Below are positions 42,014 to 51,175 of a DNA stretch of 64,000 nucleotides, piece by piece. Both the position numbers and the translations under genes were made by a program. The notes under the pieces were generated by a model. The model was not told where the DNA came from. It saw only the letters and a list, made by a program, of their open reading frames with translations, and ran no database searches. This stretch comes from Vicinamibacterales bacterium (GTDB lineage: Bacteria; Acidobacteriota; Vicinamibacteria; Vicinamibacterales; UBA2999), in the NCBI GenBank assembly GCA_030680175.1, contig JAUXWO010000055.1, positions 62,001 through 126,000 on the forward strand. The letters are read 5' to 3'. How positions within the stretch are numbered: position 1 is the stretch's first letter; each line of letters begins with the position of its first letter.

Positions 42014-43096
42014 ATGATTCATCCTGCCCGCCGGTCTGCCGCCCTTCTGTTCGTGTTTGCCACCGCCGTGATCGCCGGCGCCTGCGGGTCGACCCCGGGG
42101 ACGCCCGCCGCGCCTCCCACGCCCTCGGCCGATGCCTGGGCCGTGGTGAACGGCCGCGAGATCCGGACCGAGGAGGTCGAGAAGGCCTACCGCCGCTCGG
42201 GGCCGCCCGAGCCCGCGGGGGCCGAAGACGAGGTGTTCGCCGCCAAGCTCGGGCTGCTCGACGAGCTGATCGCCCAGGAGATCCTCGTCGGCAAGGCGGG
42301 CACACTCCAGATCACGCTGACGGACGCCGAACTCGACGAGGCCTACAAGGAGCGCTGGGGCAGCGCGCCCGCCGAGGAGTTCAACAAGGAGCTGGCCGCG
42401 CGCAACCTGACGGTGGCCGATCTGCGTGAAGCCCTGCGGCGCGATCTGCTGACGCAGAAGGTGCTCGAGCGCGAGGTGACGTCCAAGGTCAACGTCACCG
42501 AGGACGAGATCACCGCGTTCTTCGAGGCCAACCGCGCGCAGTTCAATCGCGCCGAGGAGGCGTACCGCATCGCGCAGATCGTCATCACGCCGACGCGCGA
42601 GCCGCAGCAGGTCAATCGCACCGGGGATGATGCCGGCACGGCGCAGGAAGCCAACGCCAAGGTCCAGCGGCTCATCGAGCAGCTGAAGACCGGCGCCGAC
42701 TTCGGCGCCCTGGCCGCGGACTTCTCGGAGCACGCGGAGACGGCGCAGCGGGGCGGCGATCTCGGGTTCATCCCCGTGTCGGCCCTGCGCCAGGCGCCTC
42801 CGGCCCTGCGCGACGCCGTTATCGGCCAGGAGCCCGGCACCGTGCGCGTGGTCAGCGACGGCGGCGCCCACGCCATCGTGCTCGTGGCCGCGCGCGAGCC
42901 CGCGGGCCAGCGCGACCTGAGCATGCCGGAAGTGAAGGCGCAGATCAGCGAGGCGCTGCGCGGCCGCCGCGAGCAGCTGCTGCGCGCCGCCTACCTCACC
43001 ACCGCGCGCACCGAGGCCGCCGTCGTGAACGTCATGGCGCGCCGGCTGGTCGAGTCGCAGGGCAAGGTGCCGGCGGCGACGCCGGCCGTGCCGTAA
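42014..43096 (+). CDS. SurA-like peptidyl-prolyl isomerase lipoprotein
   Basis: A 360-residue protein with a lipoprotein signal (VIAGAC). A SurA-N-like helical domain follows ([38 protein letters not shown]). Residues 190-290 form a parvulin-type PPIase domain ([60 protein letters not shown]). It should help fold outer-membrane proteins from the inner-membrane face. TAGAAT at 42001-42006 lies seven bases before the ATG at 42014; ATG 42005 is an alternative. It is divergent from the AlkZ-related gene. Confidence 0.85.
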   Translation: MIHPARRSAALLFVFATAVIAGACGSTPGTPAAPPTPSADAWAVVNGREIRTEEVEKAYRRSGPPEPAGAEDEVFAAKLGLLDELIAQEILVGKAGTLQITLTDAELDEAYKERWGSAPAEEFNKELAARNLTVADLREALRRDLLTQKVLEREVTSKVNVTEDEITAFFEANRAQFNRAEEAYRIAQIVITPTREPQQVNRTGDDAGTAQEANAKVQRLIEQLKTGADFGALAADFSEHAETAQRGGDLGFIPVSALRQAPPALRDAVIGQEPGTVRVVSDGGAHAIVLVAAREPAGQRDLSMPEVKAQISEALRGRREQLLRAAYLTTARTEAAVVNVMARRLVESQGKVPAATPAVP

Positions 43097-43151
43097 CCAC
43101 GGGCGCCCGTGACGCCGCCGGGGCTCGCGCCCCGGCGCAGACCTCAGACGC

Positions 43152-45014
43152 CTACCTGGTGGCCGTGAGCGCCGGGATCGGCAGCCGGAACGCGGCCATC
43201 TCCTCGCCGTTGCGAATCAACAGGAGGTCGCCGATCACGACCGGGTGGTTCCACGTCTTGGCGTCGAGCGCGCGCGCGCGTGCGATCTCCGTGTGCGCGT
43301 CCGGCGTCGCCGACACGAGGACGAGCTCGCCGTCCTCCGACAGGACGAGCAGCAGGTCCTGATCGGCCAGCAAGATCATCTGGCCGTTGCCGTAGCGCCC
43401 GCCCTTCCAGTTGCGTTCGCCGTCCTCGAGGTTGATCGACGACAGGATGCTGCCGTCGAATCCGTACGCGTGGCCGTTGTGGACGACGAAGTCGTTGAAG
43501 TACGGCTTCAAACCGCGCGACGTCCAGCGCTCTTCGATGTCCCACCCGCTGGCGGAGTGCGAGAGGTGCAGCCGGCGTATGCCCAGCCCGCCCGTACTCG
43601 CCAGCGCGTTGATCAGCAGATCGCCATCCGGCATGAGCCCGGGCTGCACGATTGGCCCCGGACTCCATGCGTGCTCCCAGAGCACGGCGCCCGTGTCGGG
43701 GGCGAGGCCGATCGCGCCCGGCCCGCCGAGCAGCACGACCTGCACGATGCCATCGATCACGGCGCGATGCGGCGAGCTGTAGCTGCCGCCATACGACGGT
43801 CCCTGCCAGCGTGGCGCACCCGTCGCCAAATCGTACGCCGCCAACGTTCCCGCCGCCGCGACGATGACGACGTCGTCGATGACGAGCGGCGAGCTGGCGA
43901 AGCCCCAGCCTGGCACCTGCCGTCCCGTGTCCTCGGCGACCTGGCGCGACCAGAGGCGCGCGCCGGTTGCGGCGTCGAGGGCATTCAACACGCCGGTGGC
44001 GCCAAACGCGAAGACCCGCCCGCCATGCACCGTGGGTGTGGCGCGCGGCCCGGCGCCGCCGTTCGATTCCCAGAACCGCACCGGATCCCGGTGCTGCCAG
44101 ACTGGCTCGCCCGTCGAGACGCGATAGCACGCCACCATCTCATCGTCTCCGCGCTGCTCCTGCGTGTAGAGCAGATCGCCATCCACCGCAAAGGACGACC
44201 ACCCGGGTCCGACCGGACGCCGCCACAGCGCGACGGGCGGCGCCGCGGCCCAGTCAGTGCTGATGCGCACGCCGCGCACGATGCCGTCGCGCGCCGGGCC
44301 ACGGAAGCCGGGCCATGCGGGCGCCCTCACCGCATCTTCGTCGCCACGTGCATCCACGGCCGCCGCTGCCGGGGCCGGGGCTTCGTGTGGTACGACGGCG
44401 ACAGGGGCCGCAGCGGGCTCGCGTACGTCGGGCTCGGACGGCGTGGCTGGTTGAGTCTCGGGTGGCGCCGCCTGCACCGGCGGCACGGCGCTGATCTCAC
44501 TGGCGAGCAGCCGCTCCTCGGGCGTTGGCGTCCATCGCCAGTGCAGCTCCGCGCCGCCGTCCCTGATCCCCGACGTGCGCATCAACGCGAACGGCGCGCT
44601 CGCCAGCACGAGCACCACGGCGAGCATCGCGCGACGTCCGCCCTCGCCGAGCGACCGCGTCGCCGCGGCCCAGGCCACCAGTGCGAGCGTCATGGCCGGC
44701 ACCGCCATGATGTAGAACAGCATCCCCTGTCCCGCGCCGGCGATCGACGCATGCAGCACCAGGCTCGTGGCCCAGAGCGCCACCGCCATGAGCACAAGGG
44801 CGCCGAGGCGATCGAGCCAGGCCGCGCGGCTGAAGAGCAGCCACCACACCAGCGTGGCCGCCGCGCCGAACACGCTGGCGATGACGCCGACCGGCAGGTC
44901 CGCCTCGACGAAGACGACCGGTCCGGCCAGCCACAGCGCGACCTGCGCCACCGCAATGACGACACCGGGCCAGAGACGAAGCGGGGGGCGCGTGGCTGTC
45001 ATGTCTGACTCCAT
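43152..45014 (-). CDS. Membrane protein with PQQ/BamB-like beta-propeller
   Basis: A 620-residue protein. The first 150 residues hold four or five membrane helices. A proline/alanine-rich linker follows (residues 195-250). The C-terminal 370 residues form a PQQ-type propeller: WPGFRGPARDGIV, LWRRPVGPGWSSFAV, GRVFAFGATGVLNALDAATGARLWSRQV and TGAVLWEHAWSPGP. No PQQ-binding or enzymatic residues are evident, so it may be a structural or sensory propeller. A copy of the dispersed element lies just upstream of its start. Confidence 0.85.
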   Translation of the reverse strand: MESDMTATRPPLRLWPGVVIAVAQVALWLAGPVVFVEADLPVGVIASVFGAAATLVWWLLFSRAAWLDRLGALVLMAVALWATSLVLHASIAGAGQGMLFYIMAVPAMTLALVAWAAATRSLGEGGRRAMLAVVLVLASAPFALMRTSGIRDGGAELHWRWTPTPEERLLASEISAVPPVQAAPPETQPATPSEPDVREPAAAPVAVVPHEAPAPAAAAVDARGDEDAVRAPAWPGFRGPARDGIVRGVRISTDWAAAPPVALWRRPVGPGWSSFAVDGDLLYTQEQRGDDEMVACYRVSTGEPVWQHRDPVRFWESNGGAGPRATPTVHGGRVFAFGATGVLNALDAATGARLWSRQVAEDTGRQVPGWGFASSPLVIDDVVIVAAAGTLAAYDLATGAPRWQGPSYGGSYSSPHRAVIDGIVQVVLLGGPGAIGLAPDTGAVLWEHAWSPGPIVQPGLMPDGDLLINALASTGGLGIRRLHLSHSASGWDIEERWTSRGLKPYFNDFVVHNGHAYGFDGSILSSINLEDGERNWKGGRYGNGQMILLADQDLLLVLSEDGELVLVSATPDAHTEIARARALDAKTWNHPVVIGDLLLIRNGEEMAAFRLPIPALTATR

Positions 45015-45029
45015 GGGAACTAGTGGAGT

Positions 45030-45127
45030 GTTGTTGACGATTCACTACCGGGCCGCCCGTTGGGCGGCCCGCGGAATCGCGGTTGAGCAGAGGCGCGGGT
45101 AGTACCTCTTCAGTCGATACAGTCCAC
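45030..45127 (-). repeat. Dispersed structured element, copy 2
   Basis: The core GGGCCGCCC-GTT-GGGCGGCCC (45050-45070) is a perfect hairpin. Around it, TTGACGAT, CACTACC, CGCGGAATC and TACCTCTTCAGTCGA are shared with copy 3 (60001-60100, reverse complement). The element is directly upstream of the minus-strand propeller protein, in the same relative orientation as copy 3 has to its downstream plus-strand gene. A degraded permease tail follows on the far side. Confidence 0.75.
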
Positions 45128-45130
45128 GAG

Positions 45131-45215
45131 TCGGACCTGAGCGTGCAGGACGTCGGTGCGCGATGCGCGAGCGGCGGGCATCAGCGCGGCACGGAAGGCG
45201 GCGCTCCCCAGACGA
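45131..45215 (-). pseudogene. Degraded C-terminal fragment of an ADOP permease
   Basis: On the minus strand this segment reads AFRAALMPAARASRTDVLHA, then shifts frame. It matches the end of the intact ADOP protein, SLIPAARAARVDVMTALRSD, and at DNA level both share GTCCGACCTGAGCG-like and GCGCGAGCGGCGGG-like stretches. A one-base loss near the last codons removes the normal stop. Only the tail remains, next to the dispersed element. It is evidence of deletion or recombination at this spot. Confidence 0.6.
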
Positions 45216-45460
45216 GGGGCCGCACGATGAGCATGTGGCGCGTGCTCTTGGAGGAGGTGAAGTCGCCGGTCGTCAGGGGTGACGGCCATAGGGTGTGAAG
45301 CCACTTTCATAGACGTCGTGCGCCCACACTCTGTTCCGCTCTTGGCACGCCGGGGCGTTCGGTCTATAGTTCGCGCACCCGCGGTGGATCGGCCTGGGCT
45401 GGGCCTTCAGCTCAGCCGTGAATGCCTCTGCCGTCCGGGGACACAAGGGAGATGGAGATC

Positions 45461-46132
45461 ATGAACAGGACTACAGGCCTCATGGCGACGGCGGCGCTCG
45501 TGCTGCTCGTCGGCGCGGCGTCGATGAGCGGACAGGGGCAGGCGCAGCCACCGCAGCAGCCCATGAGCTTCTTCGTCACGAGCACGGGCCCCGGCAACGG
45601 CGGCAATCTCGGCGGGCTCGCCGGCGCCGACGCGCACTGCCAGACGCTGGCCGCGGCGGCCGGCGCGGGCAACCGCACGTGGCGCGCCTATCTGAGCCAG
45701 GGCGCGGCCGGCAGCGCGCCGGTCATCAATGCACGCGATCGGATCGGTTCCGGGCCCTGGTACAACGCGCGCGGCGTGCTCATCGCCTCGAATGTCGAGG
45801 ACCTGCACGAGGATCGCAACAACATCCGCAAGCCCACCGCGCTCGACGAGAAGGGCGCCGAGGTGCTGGGCGTCGGCGACAAGCCGAACCAGCACGACAT
45901 CCTCACCGGGTCCGATTCGCAGGGCCGCGTCGTGCCGGGCAATGTGCTCGTCACCACCTGCAACAACTGGACGAGCGCCGACCCCGCGCACCGCGCGATG
46001 GTCGGCCACCACGATCGGCTGGGCGGCGCCAGCGCGTCGTGGAACGCCGTCCACTCGAGCGGCGGCTGCAGCCAGGAGAACCTGGTGGCGACCGGCGGTG
46101 CGGGCCTGCTGTACTGCTTCGCGGTGAACTAG
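45461..46132 (+). CDS. Exported lectin-like/endostatin-like domain protein
   Basis: A 223-residue protein with a signal peptide (GLMATAALVLLVGAASMSGQ). FFVTSTGPGNGGNLGGLAGADAHCQTLA, WRAYLSQGAAGSAPVINARDRIGSGPWYNARG and TCNNWTSADPAHRAMVGHHDR with a final CSQENLVATGGAGLLYCFAV match a small lectin-like family found in many acidobacterial and planctomycete secretomes. Four cysteines could form two disulfides. The ATG at 45461 is preferred; GGAG lies four bases upstream. It is followed by a strong hairpin. Confidence 0.75.
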   Translation: MNRTTGLMATAALVLLVGAASMSGQGQAQPPQQPMSFFVTSTGPGNGGNLGGLAGADAHCQTLAAAAGAGNRTWRAYLSQGAAGSAPVINARDRIGSGPWYNARGVLIASNVEDLHEDRNNIRKPTALDEKGAEVLGVGDKPNQHDILTGSDSQGRVVPGNVLVTTCNNWTSADPAHRAMVGHHDRLGGASASWNAVHSSGGCSQENLVATGGAGLLYCFAVN

Positions 46133-46140
46133 CGGAACGT

Positions 46141-46189
46141 CGCCGGTCGCGACGCGTGTGGCCCCCGGGGCCACGCGTCGCGGCCGGCG
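46141..46189 (+). terminator. Long GC-rich hairpin after the lectin-like gene
   Basis: CGCCGGTCGCGACGCGTG (from 46141) and its near-perfect complement ending CGCGTCGCGGCCGGCG (to 46189) form a stem of about 22 pairs with one mismatch and one bulge. It starts eight bases after the stop. A T-tract is missing, so termination efficiency is uncertain; it could also protect the mRNA 3' end. Confidence 0.55.
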
Positions 46190-46205
46190 TCGACTGACCT
46201 TCCAG

Positions 46206-47528
46206 ATGGCCGCCGCCACGGAACCGCCGTCGCCTGCGGGCGCCCCAGGCGCGCCGCCGCGCCTCGAGCGCGTGGTCGGCCTCGCGGGCCTCACCGCCAT
46301 CGCGGTCAACGGGGTGGTGGGCTCCGGCATCTTCGTCCTGCCCGCCACCGTCGCCCTCATCCTCGGCCCCGCCAGCCCCGTCGCATATCTCGTGGCCGCC
46401 CTGCTCACGGCGCTGGTCGTGCTGTGCTTTGCGGAAGCGGGGAGCCGGACGGAGCGCACGGGCGGCCCCTACGTCTACGCGCGCGAGGCCTTCGGCCCGT
46501 TCGTCGGGTTCCAGGTCGGATGGCTCTTCTTCCTCACGCGGCTCACCGCCGCGGCCGCGATCGCCAACGCGTTTGTCGCCTACCTGGGGGTGCTGTGGCC
46601 GGCGGCGTCCGCCGGCCTCGGCCGCGCTGCCGTCCTGGCAGCCCTCATCGGCAGCTTCGCGGCCGCCAATGCGGCCGGCATCCGGCACGGCGCGTTCCTC
46701 GTCAACGCGCTCACCGTCGCCAAGCTGCTGCCGCTGCTCTTCTTCGTGGGCGTCGGGCTCGCCTACGCCGACCCGTCGCGCTACGACGTGCTCACGATCC
46801 CGCCGCTCGCGGGCCTCCGCGAAGCGAGCCTGCTGCTCATCTTCGCGTTCGGCGGGTTCGAGAACGCGTCGGTGCCGGCCGAAGAGGTCAAGCAACCTCG
46901 GCGCAACGTCCCGATCGCGCTCCTCCTGGCCATCGCCGCCACGACGGTGCTCTACGTCCTCATCCAGATCGTCACGCTCGGGACATACCCGGATCTGGCC
47001 GGCGATCCGGCGCCGCTGGCCTCGTCGGCCCGCGCGTTTCTCGGCCCCGCGGGGGCGTTGCTGCTGACGGCGGGCGCCGTGCTCTCGACGGCGGGCAGCA
47101 TCAGCGCGCTCAGCCTCGTCGGCCCGCGCATCCTCTACGCCCTGTCGGTCGGCGGCCAGTTCCCACGGGCCTTCGGCCTCGTGCACCCGCGCTGGCACAC
47201 GCCGCATGTCTCGATCGCGGTCTTTGCCGCCGCCACGTTGCTGATCGCGATCTGGGGATCGTTCGCCCAGCTGGCGGCCGCGAGCGTGGTCGCGCGGCTC
47301 ATCTTCAGCGCGGTGACCTGCCTGGCCGTGCCGGTGCTGCGGCGGAAGCAGGGCAGCGAGCCAGCACAATTCGTGATCCCGGGGGGGATGACCGTGCCGC
47401 TGCTTGCGACCGCCGTGTCGCTGTGGCTGCTGAGCGGCATGACCGAGGGGCAGGTGATGGGAGGGGGGATCGCCATTGCCGTTGGGACGATGGCGTACGG
47501 GGTGGCAAGGCGAAGAGATAGATCGTAG
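46206..47528 (+). CDS. APC family amino acid permease
   Basis: A 440-residue protein with twelve predicted helices. LTAIAVNGVVGSGIFVLPAT is the substrate-binding helix 1 motif. GGPYVYAREAFGPFVGFQVGWLFFL is the helix 3 region. FGGFENASVPAEEVKQPRRNVPIAL is the helix 6 signature of the amino acid-polyamine-organocation family. It should transport amino acids or polyamines. The specific substrate is unknown. The ATG at 46206 starts just after the upstream hairpin. Confidence 0.9.
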   Translation: MAAATEPPSPAGAPGAPPRLERVVGLAGLTAIAVNGVVGSGIFVLPATVALILGPASPVAYLVAALLTALVVLCFAEAGSRTERTGGPYVYAREAFGPFVGFQVGWLFFLTRLTAAAAIANAFVAYLGVLWPAASAGLGRAAVLAALIGSFAAANAAGIRHGAFLVNALTVAKLLPLLFFVGVGLAYADPSRYDVLTIPPLAGLREASLLLIFAFGGFENASVPAEEVKQPRRNVPIALLLAIAATTVLYVLIQIVTLGTYPDLAGDPAPLASSARAFLGPAGALLLTAGAVLSTAGSISALSLVGPRILYALSVGGQFPRAFGLVHPRWHTPHVSIAVFAAATLLIAIWGSFAQLAAASVVARLIFSAVTCLAVPVLRRKQGSEPAQFVIPGGMTVPLLATAVSLWLLSGMTEGQVMGGGIAIAVGTMAYGVARRRDRS

Positions 47529-47620
47529 ATTGGTCTTAGCTGGTGATCTTGTGATGTGGTGATCTGGTGATGGGATGTGCGATGCTCAGATCTTGGTGAT
47601 GACGGGTGCATCTATCTCTT

Positions 47621-47690
47621 GATCTGTCGATCTTTTGATCTGTGATCTTTTGATCTGTGATCTGCTGATCTGCTGATCTGTCGACCTATG
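47621..47690. repeat. Tandem GATCTNNN repeat
   Basis: Nine units beginning GATCT (once GACCT) at seven- or eight-base spacing fill the gap immediately before the ArgA-like gene. The upstream 90 bases contain looser GTGATCT/GTGATGT variants. The tract is AT-rich for this DNA and has many GATC sites. No function is assigned. Confidence 0.85.
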
Positions 47691-47700
47691 TGGCGCCTGT

Positions 47701-48996
47701 GTGGCGCGGACCATTGTGAAACCGACCGACCTGCGCGGCATCCTGCAGTACATCCCTCGCTACCGCGAGCGGACCTTCATCCTTGCCGTGGACGGCGCCA
47801 TCGTCGCCGACGAGAACTTCGCCAATATCCTGCTCGACGTCGCCGTCCTGCGGTCGCTCAATATTCGTGTCGTGCTCGTTCACGGTGCGGCGCTGGAGAT
47901 TGCGCGGCTGGCCGCGGAGCGGGGCATCACGCCGAGCGACCTGGATGGGACGGGCGTCACGGATGCCGCGACGCTGTCGCTCGCGCTGACGGCGTCCAAC
48001 CGGCTCACCCACGAGATCCTCGAGGGCCTGTCGGCCAACGACCTGCGGGCCGCCGCGACCAACGCCGTCATCGCCCACCCGGCGGGCATCATTCGTGGCG
48101 TCGACCTCGAGTGCACCGGGCGGGTGGAACGGGTGGACGTCGAGCTGCTCCAGACCCTGCTCGCGCATGGCATCGTCCCCGTTGTGCCTCCGCTCGGGTT
48201 CGACGGCGACGGCAAGACGTACCGCGTGAACTCCGATGCGGCGGCGGTGGCCGTGGCGCAGGCGCTCAAGGCCATCAAGCTGATCTACATCACGACCGAG
48301 CACGGGCTGATCGTGAACGGCGAGTTGATCCGGCAGATGAAGGTCGGAGAACTCGAGGGGCTGCTGCAGCGGACCCGCGGTGACTTCCTGCCGGCGAGCG
48401 TCTCCAAGGCGCAGCATGCCGTCGCCGCCTGCCGGGCCGGTGTGGAGCGCGTCCACATCATCCACGGCGGCGAGGACGAGGGCCTGCTGGCCGAGGTGTT
48501 CTCGAACGACGGCATCGGCACGCTGATTCACGCGAACGAGTATCAGCAGATTCGCGCCGCGAAGAAGACGGACGTGCCCGCGATCCAGGCGCTGATCCGC
48601 ACGGGCGTCGAGGCGGGGGAACTCGTCGACCGGGGCCGGGCGAGCATCGAGAAGACGCTCGGCGATTTCTACGTGTTCGAGATCGACAGGAACCCCGTGG
48701 CGTGCGTGGCGCTGCACGTCGATGCCGGCGGACGGACGGCCGAGCTCGCCTGCCTGTACGTGAGCAGCTCGCACGAACACCAGGGCATCGGCCGCAAGCT
48801 CGTGCAGTTTGTCGAAAGCCGCGCCCGCGAGCTCGGACTCACGCAGATCTTCGCGCTCTCGACGCAGGCCTTCACCTACTTCCAGTCGAAGGCCGGGTTC
48901 GTCGAGGGCACGCCGGATGATCTGTCACCGGCCAGGCGCGAGCGCTATCATCGCAGCGGGCGGCGGTCGAAGGTGCTGGTGAAACGCCTCGGATAG
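47701..48996 (+). CDS. argA: N-acetylglutamate synthase-like protein (amino-acid N-acetyltransferase)
   Basis: A 431-residue protein with an amino acid kinase-like domain (RTFILAVDGAIVADENFANILLDVAVL, VVLVHGAA, RVNSDAAAVAVAQALKAIKLIYIT) and a C-terminal GNAT domain (CVALHVDAGGRTAELACLYVSSSHEHQGIGRKLVQFVESRARE with the acetyl-CoA loop HQGIGRKL). This is the ArgA layout: it acetylates glutamate in the first step of arginine synthesis. The GTG at 47701 immediately follows the GATCT repeat; no Shine-Dalgarno site is visible. No other arg gene is nearby. Confidence 0.88.
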   Translation: MARTIVKPTDLRGILQYIPRYRERTFILAVDGAIVADENFANILLDVAVLRSLNIRVVLVHGAALEIARLAAERGITPSDLDGTGVTDAATLSLALTASNRLTHEILEGLSANDLRAAATNAVIAHPAGIIRGVDLECTGRVERVDVELLQTLLAHGIVPVVPPLGFDGDGKTYRVNSDAAAVAVAQALKAIKLIYITTEHGLIVNGELIRQMKVGELEGLLQRTRGDFLPASVSKAQHAVAACRAGVERVHIIHGGEDEGLLAEVFSNDGIGTLIHANEYQQIRAAKKTDVPAIQALIRTGVEAGELVDRGRASIEKTLGDFYVFEIDRNPVACVALHVDAGGRTAELACLYVSSSHEHQGIGRKLVQFVESRARELGLTQIFALSTQAFTYFQSKAGFVEGTPDDLSPARRERYHRSGRRSKVLVKRLG

Positions 48997-49006
48997 GGAG
49001 GGTCGC

Positions 49007-49537
49007 ATGTTGTTCAGCGAACGCAGCCTCTGGACGATGGTCCACGGGATCGGGCTCGGCGGTGGCGCGCTTCTGGGGCTCGCGGCCGCCATGTTCTACC
49101 TCTACGCCTCGCACCCGCCGATGGGGACGGACCGACTCCCGGTGGGGTCGCGCGCCCTGGCCGGGGTGACGGCCTTCACCGCGGCTCTGCTCTGGCTGAC
49201 GGTGCTCGTCGGCACCTACGTCGTCTTCCCGCCGTATCGGGCCACGCCGCCGGCCGGTCTGGCCGATCTCTCCCAGTTTCCCCGCGCGCTGGTGCTGTCC
49301 AACCCGGGCACCGCCTGGCTCCACGCCTTCGCGATGGAGAGCAAGGAACACATGCCCTGGATTGCCTCGATGCTCGCGACGGCGGTCGCGTTCGTGTGCG
49401 TGCGCCATCCCTCCAGGGTGCTCCACGATGCTCCGCTGAGGAGGATGGCCCTCAGCTTCCTCGCGATCGCGCTGGCGCTGGTGGCGTTCGTCTCGCTGCT
49501 CGGCGTGTTCGTCAACAAGGTTGCGCCGCTGCAGTAG
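49007..49537 (+). CDS. Small membrane protein of unknown function
   Basis: A 176-residue protein with four predicted helices (TMVHGIGLGGGALLGLAAAMFYLYA, VTAFTAALLWLTVLVGTYVVF, WIASMLATAVAFVCV, LSFLAIALALVAFVSLLG). The loop WLHAFAMESKEHMPW carries several His and Met residues that might bind haem or metal. I do not recognise a family. It follows ArgA by ten bases and a second membrane protein follows after 18 bases, so the three may be cotranscribed. Confidence 0.65.
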   Translation: MLFSERSLWTMVHGIGLGGGALLGLAAAMFYLYASHPPMGTDRLPVGSRALAGVTAFTAALLWLTVLVGTYVVFPPYRATPPAGLADLSQFPRALVLSNPGTAWLHAFAMESKEHMPWIASMLATAVAFVCVRHPSRVLHDAPLRRMALSFLAIALALVAFVSLLGVFVNKVAPLQ

Positions 49538-49555
49538 CCGGCAAAGAAGGCTCGT

Positions 49556-49897
49556 ATGGCCACTTCAGATTCGCCACACACATCGGCCGTCAACAGCGCG
49601 ACGAACGGGAGCGCCATGGCCGCGTTCGCCGCTGCAGGCGCCGGGGCATTCGCGATGGGCGCGGTCGTGCTCCTCAATGAAGCCGGCCTTCTGGCCGTGC
49701 CGGCGTTGTATGGCCCGGCCGGCGGCGTGTCCGGGCGCACGACGCTCGCGGTGGTCATCTGGCTGGTGTCCTGGGCCGTGTTGCATCACCGGTGGAAGGC
49801 CCGCGAGATCAGGCCCGTGCGAGTCCAGGTCGTCACCGCAGGATTGATCGCGCTGGGGATCCTGGCGACGTTCCCGCCCGTGTGGGGACTGCTCTGA
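49556..49897 (+). CDS. Small three-helix membrane protein
   Basis: A 113-residue protein with three hydrophobic stretches (AAGAGAFAMGAVVLLNEAGLLAV, TTLAVVIWLVSWAVLHHRW, VVTAGLIALGILATFPPVWGLL). It starts 18 bases after the preceding membrane protein and probably belongs to the same transcript. No family is recognised. The last helix ends at the stop, so the C-terminus is likely in the membrane or periplasm. Confidence 0.6.
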   Translation: MATSDSPHTSAVNSATNGSAMAAFAAAGAGAFAMGAVVLLNEAGLLAVPALYGPAGGVSGRTTLAVVIWLVSWAVLHHRWKAREIRPVRVQVVTAGLIALGILATFPPVWGLL

Positions 49898-50001
49898 GAC
49901 TTTGATGATGCGCGCTCGGCGCGTGGGTGGCGGGGCGCGTCGTCGGGAACGGCGATCTGACGGGGGGCCGCGCCGGCATGCTCTGCCAAGCCATCGCGAG
50001 G

Positions 50002-50979
50002 CTATTTCACCCGGCAGTCGGGGCTGGCGCCGCCGTTGGTCCGCAGGAAGTCGACGTAGTACGCAGCGAAGCCCGTCGCCTGACGGCGGTCCACGTCCGT
50101 CTTGAGCAGCGTCCCCACATCACGCGTCCAGGCGTCGGCGCAGGCGCGGGACTCCGCCTCGCTGCCCACACACGCGCGGAATGCACGGAACGCGCCGCGG
50201 TACATGTCGAACCCCTCGCGCGTCATCGGCGCGCCGTGGCCCGGCACCGCCAGACGGAACGGCATGGCCCACACCGCGTCGAGCGCCTGCTGCCACTGCG
50301 CGGGACACGCCGTCTCGAAGAACGGCGCGGGCAGCGTCACGAGATCGCCAATCACCGCGACGCCGGTCGCCTCGTCGTACAGCCACAGGTCCGCATCCGT
50401 CACGGCGTCCTCCGCGGCGCGGACCGAGAGCGGACGCCCCGCAAGGCGCATCGTCCCCGAGGCCTCCACGGGCACGTCCGGGCGCAGTTCATCGAAGGCC
50501 TCCATCGTGGCGAGGAAGATCGCCGTCTCCTCCGCGCGCGTGGGGGGATCCGTCGGCTCCGGCGTCCGCCCGCGCGCCATCTCGGCGTTGCGTGTGAGGA
50601 ACCCGTCGGGCGCGAGCGCGCGATCCACGGCGCGCGTCGTGTAGACCCGGGCGTCCGGATGCGCCGCCTTCAGGCGCCCGTTCCCGCTCGAGTGATCCAG
50701 GTGCCAGTGTGTGTTGACGATGGCCCGGATGGGCTGGCGTCGCGCGCGCGCGAACGCGAGGATGCCGTCGCTGTGCCACGCATGACGGCCCGTGTCGACG
50801 ACGACGAGGCCGTCGGGGCCGGCGAAGACGACGGTGTTGCCGTCGGGACCGCGGTTGGGCAGCATCCCGCCCGGCACGAGGAACGTGTCGGGGGCGATCT
50901 CGCGCGCCTCGGGTGGGGAGGGCGGGGTCGCCGCCGCCTGCGTCAACGCCAGGGCCACGAGCAGGGCGGCGAGTCGCAT
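50002..50979 (-). CDS. Exported metallo-beta-lactamase-fold hydrolase
   Basis: A 325-residue protein with a signal peptide (LLVALALTQAAA). The metal site is NTHWHLDHSSGN (H-x-H-x-D-H) near residue 92. Downstream ligands are GDLVTLP and the final PGHGAP. The strand VVDTGRHAWHSD before the first motif is typical. The family includes many hydrolases, such as quorum-quenching and cyclase-like enzymes, so the substrate is unknown. The two helices after residue 250 have paired cysteines (RACVGSEAESRACADAW) that could form a disulfide. Confidence 0.85.
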   Translation of the reverse strand: MRLAALLVALALTQAAATPPSPPEAREIAPDTFLVPGGMLPNRGPDGNTVVFAGPDGLVVVDTGRHAWHSDGILAFARARRQPIRAIVNTHWHLDHSSGNGRLKAAHPDARVYTTRAVDRALAPDGFLTRNAEMARGRTPEPTDPPTRAEETAIFLATMEAFDELRPDVPVEASGTMRLAGRPLSVRAAEDAVTDADLWLYDEATGVAVIGDLVTLPAPFFETACPAQWQQALDAVWAMPFRLAVPGHGAPMTREGFDMYRGAFRAFRACVGSEAESRACADAWTRDVGTLLKTDVDRRQATGFAAYYVDFLRTNGGASPDCRVK

Positions 50980-51175
50980 TGGTCAGTCGAGCGTAACAGA
51001 GGGCCGGCGCACCAGGCGCCATCGCCACGCATTCCGCAGGGGCGGGGCGAGGGACACGCTGGGTCCATCCTGCGGCAAGTTCAGCTCGTCCCATCGAAAT
51101 TCCTTGTGTCCGCCAATGACCTCCGCTATAGAGGAGTGTCACTAACGCGCGATCACTGTCCCCGGGGGCGCCATC

